From positions 124,001 through 188,000 of the forward strand of contig JAILHH010000022.1 of the NCBI GenBank assembly GCA_024695935.1: a stretch of DNA of 64,000 nucleotides, read 5' to 3'. A program made the position numbers and the translations under genes. The notes beneath the pieces were generated by a model that was not told where the DNA came from, ran no database searches, and worked only from the letters and a program-made list of their open reading frames with translations. This document shows, in pieces, positions 43,066-50,655 of this stretch. The first letter of the stretch is position 1, and every line of letters starts with the position of its first letter. Origin of the DNA: Acetatifactor sp. Lineage in GTDB: Bacteria; Bacillota; Clostridia; Lachnospirales; Lachnospiraceae.

Positions 43066-44436
43066 ATGAACAATTACGACGTGATAATAATCGGAGCGGG
43101 CCCCGGCGGTATATTTTCGGCATATGAGCTCATGAAGAAAAATCCGGCTCTTAAGGTTGCCGTATTTGAGGCGGGAAATTCCCTCGAAAAGAGAAAATGT
43201 CCCATCGACGGCGACAAGGTAAAGAGCTGTATTCATTGCAAGACCTGCGCCATAATGAACGGTTTCGGCGGAGCCGGTGCTTTCTCCGACGGAAAATATA
43301 ATATTACAAATCAGTTCGGCGGAAATCTCCACGAGTATATCGGCAAAAAACATGCCCTTGAACTCATGAATTATGTGGATGAGATCAACATGGCAAACGG
43401 AGGCGAGGGAACAAAGCTTTATTCCACCGCAAATTCCGACATCCGGAAGCTCTGCCTCCAAAACGGTCTGCACCTTCTCGATGCATCCGTTCGTCACCTG
43501 GGCACGGACAAAAACTATGTTGTGCTTGAGAATCTCTACAATATGTTAAAAGATAAAGTAGAATTTAACTTTTTAGCTCCCGTAGACTCTATCAAAATAA
43601 ACGAAGGCGGCTACACCATAGTAACCGCAAAAGCTGAGTACACATGCGATAAATGCATTGTTTCAGTCGGTCGAAGCGGCAGCAAATGGATGGAAAAGGT
43701 CTGCAAGGAGATCGGCATCAAGACTCTCTCCAACAGAGTGGATATCGGTGTCAGGGTAGAACTTCCCGCAGATATCTTTTCACATCTTACGGATGAACTC
43801 TACGAGAGCAAGATCATCTACAGAACAGAAAAATATGCAGATCTGGTCAGAACCTTCTGTATGAACCCCCACGGTGTGGTGGTCAACGAAAACACCAACG
43901 GCATCGTAACCGTAAACGGACACAGCTACGAGGATCCCTCAAAGCATACGGAAAACACTAACTTCGCACTGCTTGTGGCAAAGCATTTCACCGAGCCCTT
44001 CAACGACTCAAATGCCTACGCTGAAAACATCGTAAAGCTTTCCAATATGTTGGGCGGAGGCGTCATCGTACAGCGTTTCGGAGATCTGATCCAGGGAAAG
44101 AGATCCACTCCAAGCAGGATCAAAGAAAGCTTTACCAATCCTACGCTTCAGGCAACTCCCGGCGATCTGTCACTGGTAATGCCTAAGCGAATCCTGGACG
44201 GTATCATCGAGATGATCTATCAGCTGGACAAGATCGCTCCCGGAACCGCAAACGAGGATACTCTTCTCTACGGTGTGGAAGTAAAATTCTACAATATGGA
44301 AGTTGAACTTGACGGAAACCTTGAAACCTGCCATAAGGGCCTGTATGTGATCGGAGACGGAAGCGGTGTTACACACTCACTTTCCCATGCATCAGCAAGC
44401 GGCATATATGTTGCAAGAAAAATTTTAGGCAAATAA
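43066..44436 (+). CDS. FAD-dependent dehydrogenase, COG2509-type
   Basis: This 456-residue flavoprotein has the N-terminal Rossmann FAD motif G-A-G-P-G-G-I near residue 10, followed by C-I-H-C-K-T-C and G-F-G-G-A-G-A-F-S-D-G-K. This pattern marks the uncharacterised COG2509 dehydrogenases. It ends with the second FAD-contacting segment G-D-G-S-G-V-T-H-S-L-S-H-A-S-A-S-G. The ATG at 43066 follows AAAGGAG. It is highly codon-biased towards GC-ending codons compared with neighbours, suggesting good expression. Substrate unknown. Its 3' end is repeated at 46270-46344. Confidence 0.88.
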   Translation: MNNYDVIIIGAGPGGIFSAYELMKKNPALKVAVFEAGNSLEKRKCPIDGDKVKSCIHCKTCAIMNGFGGAGAFSDGKYNITNQFGGNLHEYIGKKHALELMNYVDEINMANGGEGTKLYSTANSDIRKLCLQNGLHLLDASVRHLGTDKNYVVLENLYNMLKDKVEFNFLAPVDSIKINEGGYTIVTAKAEYTCDKCIVSVGRSGSKWMEKVCKEIGIKTLSNRVDIGVRVELPADIFSHLTDELYESKIIYRTEKYADLVRTFCMNPHGVVVNENTNGIVTVNGHSYEDPSKHTENTNFALLVAKHFTEPFNDSNAYAENIVKLSNMLGGGVIVQRFGDLIQGKRSTPSRIKESFTNPTLQATPGDLSLVMPKRILDGIIEMIYQLDKIAPGTANEDTLLYGVEVKFYNMEVELDGNLETCHKGLYVIGDGSGVTHSLSHASASGIYVARKILGK

Positions 44437-44457
44437 AAATTCATGAATATGCAAACA

Positions 44458-44492
44458 CGGGCAGTCTGACATCTCAGGCTGCCCGGTTTATT
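44458..44492 (+). terminator. Intrinsic terminator of the flavoprotein gene
   Basis: CGGGCAG.CTGA (44458-44469) pairs with TCAG.CTGCCCG (44474-44485), with one internal mismatch, followed by a T-rich tail. Confidence 0.85.
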
Positions 44493-44511
44493 TTTATCGT
44501 AGTTTTCAAAG

Positions 44512-44999
44512 TTACAGTTCTATTCTGTTTTTCTTTTTTCTTTTACTTAGTGTTAACAGCGCCGCTGTCATGAGAATCAGGCATCCTCCGATGCTTCCGA
44601 TTCCGGCATAGTTAACCTTTCCGCTCTCTTCCTGCCCTCCTTCCCGACGGAAGTTTTCAAAATCTGTTTCATTTCCGTCGAATCCCTGAAAATTCTTCCT
44701 GCTTTCTCTCGAAAAAGGGAAATTCTCAGCATATCCTTGTTGTAGAACTTTATACGAAATTTCTCGCGCTTATTTACTCCATCTATCTTTTCCCTGAGTG
44801 CTTTGTCATAACAGTTATCAAAGTAAATACTCTGTATGAGGTACTTTCCGTCCGCATCCGCATTGTGATCTGTCTCCATTATATTTTTAAGGCGATTGCC
44901 GATGATGATCGCATCGGCACTGCTTACCGAAAACTTCAGCTCGTGCCTGTAATTATTTTCCTGTTCCACTTTGTATCCTCCTTTCGCTTCAAATTTCAT
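44512..44999 (-). pseudogene. Remnant: VTC-domain 5' part joined out of frame to a CotH-like C-terminal anchor
   Basis: From the ATG at 44999 the frame encodes the first 85-90 residues of a VTC domain (Y-R-H-E-L-K-F near the start, Y-L-I-Q-S-I-Y-F-D-N, K-R-E-K-F-R-I-K-F-Y-N). A VTC domain normally needs about 230 residues. Past about 44735 the sequence is no longer VTC-like in this frame, which stops at 44577. In another frame, from about 44735 down to a TAA at 44512-44514, the DNA reads N-F-P-F-S-R-E...N-F-Q-G-F-D-G, then a hydrophobic helix G-G-C-L-I-L-M-T-A-A-L-L-T-L and a K-R-K-K-K tail. That is like the C-terminal anchor of CotH proteins, which are often encoded next to VTC genes. The simplest reading is an internal deletion fusing two neighbours. 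Confidence 0.65.
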
Positions 45000-45122
45000 T
45001 TATTTTAAGGCTTTGCCCTGTTTACATTTTCCACTTTAATACCCCAACCTGAAATGAACCTAAAACAACAAATTTTTATTTGATATTATTAAAATCATCA
45101 TCAAAGCAAAATCCTATACTAT

Positions 45123-45150
45123 TGATTAATACTCAGTAGTATGGTAATAT
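45123..45150 (+). promoter_or_regulatory. Promoter of the PadR pair with operator-like palindrome in the spacer
   Basis: TTGATT (45123-45128) and TAATAT (45145-45150) are 16 bases apart. Between them lies ATACT-CAGT-AGTAT (45129-45142), a perfect palindrome apart from the 4-base centre. A repressor there would block RNA polymerase, as expected for autoregulation by the PadR protein. Confidence 0.55.
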
Positions 45151-45187
45151 ATACTTACTTTAAGCGATGAGGGAAGGGGGATTTTGG

Positions 45188-45976
45188 ATGTCCGACAATG
45201 CACGTTTTATATTTGTTGTTAAGAATCGAATGAAGCATATTTTCTCACGAAAAGAATGTCGCGAAACGTTAGTAGATTTAAAGGATTATTCCCTTTCGGG
45301 CAATTTGTATGAAATGTATGGAAGTGAAAAAGACTTTGTTGATGAGTTAGGTGAAGAATTATCTAAATCATATCGTCCTGTCTTAAAGCCGTTTTTCTAT
45401 ATTCTCATTTTGCTTATGACCGGAGCGCTCACGGTGTACACCGCGTATCACCTTAACACATTGTCAGGATTGGCCTATGTATGCGCAATAACCGTTATAT
45501 ACATGGTTACATCATTGGATTGGCAATTACTCGGTATTATTCGTCCAAGCCGTCCTTCATTAATCCGCGCAGTTATTTTAGAAATACTTATATTGCTGAC
45601 GGCAATTTCCTCAGGATATTTGATAAATGTTAAATTGATTTCCGACATCAGAAAATTATCATTTCCTCTTTATCATGTCGGAGATCTTGTTTATTTATAT
45701 TTCTATGTCTTTGTATTTTTACTTATTCTTTTTACCGCCTGTGCCTTTTATTTATATTATAAAAAATCCGAATTATGGCTGGCAGGAATAATACAGCAGT
45801 GTATCACTTTAATAGTATCTTTTGTAGCATGGTTTGATTTCATGCTTCACCTAGATAACATAGAAATACTTCCAACAATTAATCTTTATCCATGGTTTTT
45901 AAGTTTTCTCATATCGATTATTTGGTATATTTTATTGGCATTAACTGGATCTAAAAACAATGAACGCTCAGCTTAA
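45188..45976 (+). CDS. Multi-span membrane protein partnered with PadR
   Basis: This protein of 262 residues has a short soluble N-terminal part (M-K-H-I-F-S-R-K-E-C...Y-S-L-S-G-N-L-Y-E-M-Y, about 65 residues) and then about six hydrophobic helices. The start ATG at 45188 follows AGGGGG by 7 bases. The N-terminal part is like the HAAS/DUF1700-type segments found in membrane proteins encoded next to PadR regulators. Its end overlaps the PadR gene by 17 bases. Unusually, here the membrane gene comes before PadR. Function is unknown; a stress or envelope role is usual for such pairs. The region is AT-rich relative to the flanking flavoprotein gene. Confidence 0.65.
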   Translation: MSDNARFIFVVKNRMKHIFSRKECRETLVDLKDYSLSGNLYEMYGSEKDFVDELGEELSKSYRPVLKPFFYILILLMTGALTVYTAYHLNTLSGLAYVCAITVIYMVTSLDWQLLGIIRPSRPSLIRAVILEILILLTAISSGYLINVKLISDIRKLSFPLYHVGDLVYLYFYVFVFLLILFTACAFYLYYKKSELWLAGIIQQCITLIVSFVAWFDFMLHLDNIEILPTINLYPWFLSFLISIIWYILLALTGSKNNERSA

Positions 45977-46268
45977 AAAAGGAATTTTGGAAATATGCAT
46001 ATTGGAAATAATCGCACGCGAGGATACATATGGTTATCCTCTGATGCAGGAAATGAAAAACCATTTTCCCAAAATGGATGAAAGCACCATTTACTCAATT
46101 TTACGGCGTTTATGCAAAGACGGGTACACGGAAACTTACATCGGCAAGGAATCTTTCGGTCCATCAAGAAAGTATTATCATATCACTGACAGCGGCCGCA
46201 CAGCACTAATACAGATGCACAAAGAGTGGGATGAAATAAAAAAAATAGTTGATGACATAAGGGGATAG
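45960..46268 (+). CDS. PadR family transcriptional regulator
   Basis: This 102-residue winged-HTH repressor is of the small PadR-s2 type. Marks are L-K-K-G-I-L-E-I-C-I-L near the start, Y-G-Y-P-L-M-Q-E-M near residue 25, S-T-I-Y-S-I-L-R-R-L near 43 and R-K-Y-Y-H-I-T-D-S-G near 70, followed by a dimerisation helix. The start ATG lies inside the end of the membrane-protein gene. It probably represses its own operon through the palindrome at 45129-45142. The duplicate flavoprotein gene end starts two bases after its stop. Confidence 0.88.
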   Translation: MNAQLKKGILEICILEIIAREDTYGYPLMQEMKNHFPKMDESTIYSILRRLCKDGYTETYIGKESFGPSRKYYHITDSGRTALIQMHKEWDEIKKIVDDIRG

Positions 46269-46269
46269 G

Positions 46270-46344
46270 AGCGGTGTTACCCACTCACTTTCCCATGCAT
46301 CAGCCAGTGGAATATACGTGGCCAGAAAGATCTGCGAACAGTAA
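46270..46344 (+). pseudogene. Duplicate 3' end of the COG2509 flavoprotein gene
   Basis: These 75 bases encode S-G-V-T-H-S-L-S-H-A-S-A-S-G-I-Y-V-A-R-K-I and a stop, matching the last 25 codons of the intact gene (44362-44436). The first 35 or so bases are nearly identical; later codons differ at third positions and the final residues are C-E-Q instead of L-G-K. It lacks any start and is a non-functional fragment. With the intact copy it brackets the 1.8-kb PadR/VTC-remnant segment. Confidence 0.85.
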
Positions 46345-46360
46345 AGTTAATAAATGTAAC

Positions 46361-46391
46361 AAAGCGGATGCAAAACGCATCCGCTTTTATT
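46361..46391. terminator. Intrinsic terminator (bidirectional)
   Basis: AAAGCGGATGC (46361-46371) pairs perfectly with GCATCCGCTTT (46377-46387), loop AAAAC. It separates the scarred region from the convergent ABC permease operon, and may be the terminator that once followed the downstream gene-end copy. Confidence 0.85.
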
Positions 46392-46401
46392 ATCTGTTTC
46401 T

Positions 46402-47073
46402 TTATTTATTTATCTTTTGAAGTGCGTTCTTGTAGCTTATTTTATCAAGGGGCTTTTTATACAGTGCATTTGCGATCACGTAATTGATCACACTTCCCAA
46501 TAATATGCAAACGTAACCTATCAGTATTGAAGCACCATATGTAAGCTTCAGATCAGGGAAACTGCCTATCCTTATCATATGCTCCATGGTGGAGCCACCC
46601 ACCGAAACTGCCATTACGCAGGGGAAAAATATGATAAAACCAAGCCAGTAATATTTGTAGCAAATTGCCAGGAAAAAGTTTGTAGCTACTATAAGTAATC
46701 CTACCACTATCGCCACCAGCATCTGTGACAAAAAAACTTCCGGCTGATCGGGTTTTAAGAAAATAGAATGAACCACCAGATAGAGCGTGTACATTACAAG
46801 CTCCGTAGCCAGATTGCATAACACGGGAACCTTTACCTGAAACGCCTTTTTGTACGGCGATACCTGAACCAGGTCTGCCACAGTCAGCATGATGACCATC
46901 TGTGCCAGGAACATTCCCACCATGACAAAATAGAATCCGCCCAGGAAATTGGTTCCGTTAGTTATAAACTCGATAAAAGCACCCACAGTAAAGAACAGCA
47001 GGAGCGTCACCCCGTTACTCTTGAATCTAACGGTGTATTTCATAAGTTGAAAAGCTTTTTTTACATCATTCAT
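46402..47073 (-). CDS. ABC-2-like membrane subunit (second of pair)
   Basis: This 223-residue protein has about six hydrophobic segments and no soluble domain. It is encoded 3 bases after a similar-sized membrane protein and downstream of an ABC ATPase and a GntR-type regulator gene. This is the layout of YtrA-type GntR/ABC operons, in which such proteins form the membrane part of an exporter or sensor linked to cell-wall antibiotics. No specific family motif was recognised; the last residues are K-N-A-L-Q-K-I-N-K. Confidence 0.65.
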   Translation of the reverse strand: MNDVKKAFQLMKYTVRFKSNGVTLLLFFTVGAFIEFITNGTNFLGGFYFVMVGMFLAQMVIMLTVADLVQVSPYKKAFQVKVPVLCNLATELVMYTLYLVVHSIFLKPDQPEVFLSQMLVAIVVGLLIVATNFFLAICYKYYWLGFIIFFPCVMAVSVGGSTMEHMIRIGSFPDLKLTYGASILIGYVCILLGSVINYVIANALYKKPLDKISYKNALQKINK

Positions 47074-47076
47074 GAA

Positions 47077-47727
47077 CTATTCCTCCCCATCTCTGTAAGA
47101 TCTGATAAAACAATTATTCATATATCTGAAAATAATGTAATCGATCACTGCCGTAAGGCTCGCAAACAAAATCAGACTTATGATCCAGATAAGAACGCTC
47201 TCTATCACGGAAAATAGCAGCACCACTCCTAAGAGAATGAGACCCAATAACATATTTTCCAGATACAGGATCAGCACTCTGTATAACAGATAGTGACTTT
47301 TTCTGAGCACTATGAGTACCACGTTTTCAATCATCACAAGTGCAAATGCCATGATCAGCACCGGAAATACAAAACCTTTTGTAAAGGAAATTCCGCATAT
47401 CACAATGATGGCATTTCCAATGATCCTCTGGATCATATCACCAAGGATCACTTTTTTCATAAAATCATTACCTGAAAAGGCTGTCTTGAAAAACTCAAGT
47501 TTTGATGATGTCTTGGCCGTAAGGCCGCTTAATATAAAATCGTCAAAATACAGTCCAAGCATTGATCTGAACAGCATTATCACCATTAATACAATAAAAC
47601 TGACGACACCTGTTCCGTCCGAAAAATATAAAAGAGCCAAGACAGTTATCAGTCCAAAGGCGATGTTTCCGAGCAAAAGGTAAAACAATATATATGCTCT
47701 CGGAAGAAAAGAAAAATATTCTCTCAT
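47077..47727 (-). CDS. ABC-2-like membrane subunit (first of pair)
   Basis: This 216-residue, six-helix protein starts M-R-E-Y-F-S-F-L-P-R-A-Y with an aromatic amphipathic N-terminus. It follows the ABC ATPase gene by 12 bases and precedes the second membrane protein by 3 bases. The two probably form a heterodimeric membrane domain. AT content and codon use match the ATPase gene. The substrate is unknown. Confidence 0.65.
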   Translation of the reverse strand: MREYFSFLPRAYILFYLLLGNIAFGLITVLALLYFSDGTGVVSFIVLMVIMLFRSMLGLYFDDFILSGLTAKTSSKLEFFKTAFSGNDFMKKVILGDMIQRIIGNAIIVICGISFTKGFVFPVLIMAFALVMIENVVLIVLRKSHYLLYRVLILYLENMLLGLILLGVVLLFSVIESVLIWIISLILFASLTAVIDYIIFRYMNNCFIRSYRDGEE

Positions 47728-47739
47728 TTTCGTTCCTCC

Positions 47740-48651
47740 CTAGTTGATCTTGATCTTACTTGTCTTTTTAAGTATTGCCACGGAGATTTGGAAAAGAGAA
47801 GCTCTCTCTGTGGTAACATCCATTCCTGCAAGCTTATCAATGTCTGATGCCAGGACAATCCCCTCAAATCCGTAGGGATTTGTGGTCACAGTATAGAGAA
47901 TTTCTCGAGCTGCCTCCTCATCCTTTTTCTCACCCTTAACTAGGATATATTTTTCCTTCAGATCATCCACAAAGCCCTCTTCCACCACGTGTCCGTGCTC
48001 CATGATGATGGCATAGTCTGTGACATATTCCATATCCGAGATATTGTGAGTCGAGAAAAATACGCTCTTTTCGCCGTTTCCGTCACTGATGTATTCTCTG
48101 ATCATCTGGCAGAGTTTTTCTCTCATGAGAGGATCAAGGGGGGATGCAGGCTCATCAAGCACCAAAAGCTTTGTATCCCTGGCAAATGCTCCGGCAAGCA
48201 TCAATTTCATCACATTTCCGTCTGAAAGAGTGCTGACCTTCTTGGATTTTTTTGAAAAATTATCACTGTTTAAGATATCAAGTTCTGAGCAGATCCTGTC
48301 AAACTCTTCCTCTCTGAATGATTCAAACAAAAGCTTGGTGACCTCAGATACCTGTGAGATAGTCCAGCTGGGCAGATAATAATTACCTGTTCCTGTATAG
48401 CCGATCTTCTCCTTCACCTCGGGATTTGTCTCCCTGTCCTTGTCATCAAATTTATCAAAAAATCTGAAGTTTCCTTTGTAATCAAGTCTGATTCCCGCAA
48501 GCATATTCAGCAAAGTTGTTTTTCCTGCACCGTTTTCTCCTATGAGGGCGGTTGCAAATCCCTGCGGGATGTTAAGTTTGGGAATATCAAGTTCAAAACC
48601 CTTAAATTTCTTTTTTAAATTGATTCCTTCTACAGCATTAACAAATTCCAT
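47740..48651 (-). CDS. ABC transporter ATP-binding protein (YtrB-like)
   Basis: This 303-residue ATPase has Walker A G-E-N-G-A-G-K-T-T near residues 38-45, a signature region S-T-L-S-D-G-N-V-M-K near 142 (a divergent form of L-S-G-G-Q), Walker B K-L-L-V-L-D-E-P-A near 160 and the H-loop F-F-S-T-H-N near 198. A C-terminal domain of about 75 residues follows, as in BcrA/YtrB-type drug-resistance ATPases. It is the second gene of the GntR-ABC operon. Confidence 0.9.
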   Translation of the reverse strand: MEFVNAVEGINLKKKFKGFELDIPKLNIPQGFATALIGENGAGKTTLLNMLAGIRLDYKGNFRFFDKFDDKDRETNPEVKEKIGYTGTGNYYLPSWTISQVSEVTKLLFESFREEEFDRICSELDILNSDNFSKKSKKVSTLSDGNVMKLMLAGAFARDTKLLVLDEPASPLDPLMREKLCQMIREYISDGNGEKSVFFSTHNISDMEYVTDYAIIMEHGHVVEEGFVDDLKEKYILVKGEKKDEEAAREILYTVTTNPYGFEGIVLASDIDKLAGMDVTTERASLFQISVAILKKTSKIKIN

Positions 48652-48683
48652 ATTCTCTTCTCCTCATTGTTCGATCAACCTGA

Positions 48684-49058
48684 TCAGTCTTCTTTGATAT
48701 CGTAAAGCGTATTAAACATCTGCAGCAGTTCATCCCTGGAAAGACCGGCAATCGACGCCTCCTGAATGGCAGCTGTCAGATTGTCCTCAACTTTTCTAAG
48801 ATGTTGTTCCTGCAAAAGCTCCGTATCCTGGGAATTGACATAAAAGCCTTTTCCCTGACTTGCTGTCACATATCCCTCCTGTTCCAGCAATTCGTAAGCC
48901 TTCATGGTGGTAATGACGCTGATCTTTAGATCCTTCGCCAGCCCCCTGATGGACGGAAGATATTCACCTTCCCTGTAAGTACCATTAATGATTTCCTTCC
49001 TCATTGCATCAGCTATCTGCTGATAAATGGGAATGGATGAGTTTTGTGATAATTTCAT
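48684..49058 (-). CDS. GntR family regulator, YtrA type
   Basis: This 124-residue regulator has a GntR winged HTH (I-P-I-Y-Q-Q-I-A-D-A-M-R-K-E-I, S-I-R-G-L-A-K-D-L-K-I-S-V-I-T-T) and only a short C-terminal part (about 45 residues), the feature of the YtrA subfamily. In that group the regulator controls its own ABC operon and responds to envelope-acting compounds. It is first in the operon and has a consensus promoter overlapped by a dyad (49085-49127). Confidence 0.92.
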   Translation of the reverse strand: MKLSQNSSIPIYQQIADAMRKEIINGTYREGEYLPSIRGLAKDLKISVITTMKAYELLEQEGYVTASQGKGFYVNSQDTELLQEQHLRKVEDNLTAAIQEASIAGLSRDELLQMFNTLYDIKED

Positions 49059-49084
49059 TTTTTACACCTGCTTGCAAGAGTTAA

Positions 49085-49127
49085 CTGTTTATGTGTTATA
49101 TATACACCTATAACAGTATGGTGTCAA
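49085..49127 (-). promoter_or_regulatory. GntR-ABC operon promoter with overlapping operator dyad
   Basis: On the minus strand TTGACA (49127-49122) and TATATA (49104-49099) are exactly 17 bases apart. An imperfect dyad with outer arms CTGTT/AACAG (49085-49089, 49112-49116) and inner GTGT/ACAC covers the spacer and -10 box, consistent with autorepression by the GntR protein. Confidence 0.65.
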
Positions 49128-49196
49128 TATTGTTTTCAAAACTTTTTTAAATATTTTTTCATACATCGGTGCCAATCCGGTAAACACCTTTCCCAC

Positions 49197-49226
49197 AAAA
49201 AAAGACTTTCGCGCTTTGCGAAAGTC
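49197..49226 (-). terminator. Intrinsic terminator of the GNAT gene
   Basis: GACTTTCGC (49204-49212) pairs perfectly with GCGAAAGTC (49218-49226); on the minus strand the stem is followed by seven T. Confidence 0.9.
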
Positions 49227-49244
49227 CTTACATATGAGTTCATA

Positions 49245-49805
49245 TTATTTCAATTCAGGAAAAGGTACGATCGGAGGCTGGGGTGACAAATGTTCACCGA
49301 TCATTTTTTCCATCCATATCATATTGTACCATCTGTCAAATTTATAGCCGCACTCATGGAAGGTTCCCACTGCTTTATATCCCTTCTTTTCATGGAACCT
49401 CACACTGTCAAATGTCAGATACTCATCCTCTTCTTCTCTCGGAACTCCTATGCAGGCGTTCACATTCAGGATGTTTTGTTTTTTTAATGTCTCTTCCAGT
49501 CTGTCCAAAAGAGCACTTCCTATGTGGTTTCTCCGGGCATCCTTTGACACATATATGGAAGTCTCCACGCTCCAATCGTAGGCAGCCCTTCCCTTAAACG
49601 CTCCTGCGTAGGCATAACCAAGGATCTGTCCGTTTTCCTCTGCCACAAGGTATGGATATTTTTTTAAGGTGTTTTCGATCCTGCCCTTAAATTCCTCTAA
49701 ACTCGGAACTTCATATTCAAAAGTGATCGCTGTATTTAACACATAATATGAATATATATTAAGTAACTTATCTGCATCTTCCGATGTTGCCGTTCTAATT
49801 AACAT
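49245..49805 (-). CDS. GNAT acetyltransferase, phosphinothricin-acetyltransferase-like
   Basis: This protein of 186 residues has the GNAT fold: L-I-R-T-A-T-S-E-D-A-D start, acetyl-CoA loop with D-A-R-R-N-H-I-G-S-A-L near residue 90, and F-H-E-K-K-G-Y-K-A-V-G-T-F near 140. The order and the N-terminal V-L-N-T-A-I-T-F-E segment are like the PAT/Bar family, which acetylates L-phosphinothricin, methionine sulfoximine or other amino acids. The true substrate is unknown. It is a single gene with its own terminator. Confidence 0.85.
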   Translation of the reverse strand: MLIRTATSEDADKLLNIYSYYVLNTAITFEYEVPSLEEFKGRIENTLKKYPYLVAEENGQILGYAYAGAFKGRAAYDWSVETSIYVSKDARRNHIGSALLDRLEETLKKQNILNVNACIGVPREEEDEYLTFDSVRFHEKKGYKAVGTFHECGYKFDRWYNMIWMEKMIGEHLSPQPPIVPFPELK

Positions 49806-49845
49806 CTGTTATTCCTCACAATATCTAATCATGATTAAACTTATT

Positions 49846-50571
49846 TTAGTCGAATATGGGAAGGTATGCGGCTATGACCGCGAAAATAAGCCCCGGCAGC
49901 ATATTTGCCACCCTGACTGTCTTTCCCCACACCAGATTTACTCCGACACAGAATATCAAAATACTGCCCACCACCGACAGATAATCCATGGCCAGAGAAT
50001 TTAAGACCGGTTGCAAAAATCCCGCACACAGAGTCATACCGCCTTCAAGGATCAGGATAGGTATAAACGAAAACACCGCTCCCTTTCCCACGGAGCCTGT
50101 CATGATGACTATTATGATAAAATCAAGCACGCTCTTTACTCCAAGGAGTGACCAGTCGCCGTAGATCCCGTCCTGAATGGCGCCCACAATGGACATGGCT
50201 CCTATGCATATGGTGAGACTGGCATTCACAAAGGCTTCCACGAAGTTTTTGTCTTTTGCATTTCCCGTCTTTTGTTTCAGCCACTCGCCGAATCTTTCAA
50301 ATCCACGCTCTATATCCATTATTTCACCTATGATGGTCCCTAATACCAGGGAGCACACCACCATCATGGAAAGAGCTGTTTCCAGTTTTTGGCCGTTTAT
50401 TTTAAGCATTCCGTTCATGGCGCCGGCTATTCCTATGAACAGCACCGAGATCCCGCAGGTTCTGCTTAAGCCTTCGGCCTTTCTCTCATCTAAGAGCTTA
50501 CCGAAAAAGTGCCCAATAACTCCGCCGCCTATAACAGCGACGGTATTTATCAAAGTTCCCAAGCCTATCAT
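49846..50571 (-). CDS. DUF554 family membrane protein
   Basis: This protein of 241 residues has seven or so hydrophobic helices and the DUF554 pattern: G-L-G-T-L-I-N-T-V-A-V at the start, G-I-A-G-A-M-N-G-M near residue 50, and I-C-I-G-A-M-S-I-V-G-A near 120. The start ATG at 50571 follows GAGG; a longer frame reaches 50640 without a ribosome site. Members are sometimes reported as putative transporters, but the role is not established. It lies 85 bases downstream of the glycosyltransferase gene, so it may share its transcript. Confidence 0.88.
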   Translation of the reverse strand: MIGLGTLINTVAVIGGGVIGHFFGKLLDERKAEGLSRTCGISVLFIGIAGAMNGMLKINGQKLETALSMMVVCSLVLGTIIGEIMDIERGFERFGEWLKQKTGNAKDKNFVEAFVNASLTICIGAMSIVGAIQDGIYGDWSLLGVKSVLDFIIIVIMTGSVGKGAVFSFIPILILEGGMTLCAGFLQPVLNSLAMDYLSVVGSILIFCVGVNLVWGKTVRVANMLPGLIFAVIAAYLPIFD

Positions 50572-50655
50572 TTCATTTTCCTCTTGTAGCGATATTGATC
50601 CAAAATATGCATCAAAAGAATTATATACCTCCGAATACATAATTCAATTATTTTC

